Shown here: positions 6,321-7,132 of the stretch, piece after piece
Layout: each line of letters begins with the position of its first letter
How positions within the stretch are numbered: the stretch's first letter is position 1
Assembly: GCA_028693975.1 (NCBI GenBank)
Contig: JAQUUF010000058.1
Span: 1-7,132, forward strand
Length of the DNA stretch: 7,132 bases
Direction: 5' to 3'
From: Acidaminococcaceae bacterium
GTDB taxonomy: Bacteria; Bacillota; Negativicutes; Acidaminococcales; Acidaminococcaceae
Notes under the pieces: model-generated
What the model was told of the DNA's origin: nothing
What the model saw: the letters and a program-made list of their open reading frames with translations, nothing else
Database searches by the model: none
Translations under genes and position numbers: made by a program

Positions 6321-7132
6321 TATTACCACCTCCTATATGGAACATACGCAAACTTAATTCTTTGCTGCCAAACAAACCTTGCGGACGCAGCAGCATCAAG
6401 CAAATCATAGCTAAAGCATAAATAATCATACGCACATCAGGATATTCCGCCAACAAAGCAGAGATAAAGGTCAAGAGAACAGCACCCACCACGGAACCGG
6501 TCATACTACCCAAGCCGCCCAATACTACCATGGTCAAGATATCAAAAGATCTCATGAAAGTGAAAGAAGCCGGATGGGCGATATAGAAGTAATGAGCGAA
6601 GAGGACACCGGCGGTACCGGCAAAAGCAGCACCGATGGTGAAAGCCATTACTTTGTACTTAGTAGTATCAATACCCATGGTCTCAGCTGCAATCTCGTTC
6701 TCACGAATTGCCAAGCAGCTACGGCCCGGAGCAGAATTCTTAAAGTTCTTAATAAAGAAAATAACAAAGACGCACATCCAGAACACCCAAGCAAAATTAG
6801 TAAAACGCGGGATACCCATCAAGCCGGAAGCACCGCCAACATAATCGATGTTCAAGATACAGATACGGATAATCTCGCCCAAGCCCAGCGTAGCGATGGC
6901 TAGATAGTCACCGTTCAACCGCAAGGTGGGAAGACCAATCAAGAAGCCCAAGAAACCGGAGCAAACCGTACCCACTATCAAGGCCAGCTCAAAAGGTAAG
7001 CCTAGCTTAACCGTAATAATAGCACCGGTATAAGCACCGACTGCCAAGAAACCGGCATGGCCGATAGAGAACTGACCGGTATAACCATTAATTAGATTCA
7101 AACTAGTGGACAAAATTACATTAATACCTATC
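6295..7132 (-). CDS. livM: Branched-chain amino acid ABC transporter permease LivM (5' end outside window)
   Basis: The visible 278 residues are the bulk of a LivM/BraE-type inner-membrane permease. The reading frame continues through the right edge without a stop, so the start lies outside the window. The TTG at 7113 is an internal leucine, because family-like sequence (IGINVILST) continues upstream of it. Family hallmarks are NGYTGQFSIGHAGF near the start, the GDYLAIATLGLGEI segment, and the cytoplasmic loop GRSCLAIRENEIAAETMGI that contacts the ATPases. Several long hydrophobic stretches are membrane helices. The C-terminal tail after RPQGLFG is short and overlaps livG by 26 bp, and the livG ribosome site lies inside livM. 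livH and a binding protein would be expected further upstream. Confidence 0.95.
   Translation of the reverse strand, partial: IGINVILSTSLNLINGYTGQFSIGHAGFLAVGAYTGAIITVKLGLPFELALIVGTVCSGFLGFLIGLPTLRLNGDYLAIATLGLGEIIRICILNIDYVGGASGLMGIPRFTNFAWVFWMCVFVIFFIKNFKNSAPGRSCLAIRENEIAAETMGIDTTKYKVMAFTIGAAFAGTAGVLFAHYFYIAHPASFTFMRSFDILTMVVLGGLGSMTGSVVGAVLLTFISALLAEYPDVRMIIYALAMICLMLLRPQGLFGSKELSLRMFHIGGGNSGRTAESK
6328..6334 (-). promoter_or_regulatory. Ribosome binding site deciding the livG GTG start
   Basis: On the minus strand this is AGGAGGT, 7 nt before the GTG at 6320 and inside the livM coding region. It identifies a non-ATG start and shows that livG translation is nested in the end of livM. Confidence 0.85.

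Noticed and set aside
6574..6903. Plus-strand open frames opposite livM
   Set aside because: They are antisense to conserved LivM segments; the peptides are low in hydrophobic structure and have no ribosome site.
1..7132. CRISPR array, tRNA, riboswitch, insertion sequence or attachment site
   Set aside because: Reading both strands showed no regularly spaced direct repeats, no cloverleaf-like sequence in the short intergenic gaps, no transposase-like coding and no terminal inverted repeats.

Overview
The window looks like ordinary chromosomal sequence from a Negativicutes-type (diderm) Firmicute, perhaps near Phascolarctobacterium or Acidaminococcus. This is inference: the gene set (YchF, DUF951, a CBS-CBS-ACT protein, a Liv-type transporter) and the AGGAGG ribosome sites fit Firmicutes. 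An exported M48 metalloprotease without a lipobox fits a cell with a periplasm. No rRNA, mobile element or phylogenetic marker is available to settle it.

Layout. Positions 1-82 probably hold the last codons of an upstream plus-strand gene. A plus-strand gene for an exported M48 zinc metalloprotease follows (196-1320). It meets, tail to tail, a minus-strand pair transcribed ychF then a PHP-domain phosphoesterase (3273 down to 1365), with a perfect 10-bp hairpin between the two 3' ends. A 182-bp divergent promoter region (3274-3455) separates ychF from a plus-strand universal stress protein gene (3456-3914), which ends in a strong intrinsic terminator (3931-3960). The rest is one tightly packed minus-strand operon entering from the right edge: livM (5' part outside the window), livG, livF, a CBS-CBS-ACT protein and a small DUF951 protein, with overlaps or gaps of 20 bp or less throughout.

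How the genes work together. LivM, LivG and LivF are the permease and two ATPases of a branched-chain amino acid type ABC importer. The CBS-ACT protein directly downstream joins two putative nucleotide-binding domains to a putative amino-acid-binding ACT domain, so it is a reasonable candidate sensor tied to the transporter. DUF951 and YchF are frequent neighbours in Firmicutes; here they are on the same strand but separated by an oppositely oriented, self-contained usp cassette. The M48 protease probably acts in envelope quality control, and Usp in stress or dormancy physiology.

No obviously novel defence, mobile or biosynthetic system is visible. No stretch longer than 300 bp lacks a gene. 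The points most worth a second look are the CBS-ACT protein in the liv operon, the split DUF951/ychF neighbourhood, and the conserved-looking C-terminal region of the M48 protease.
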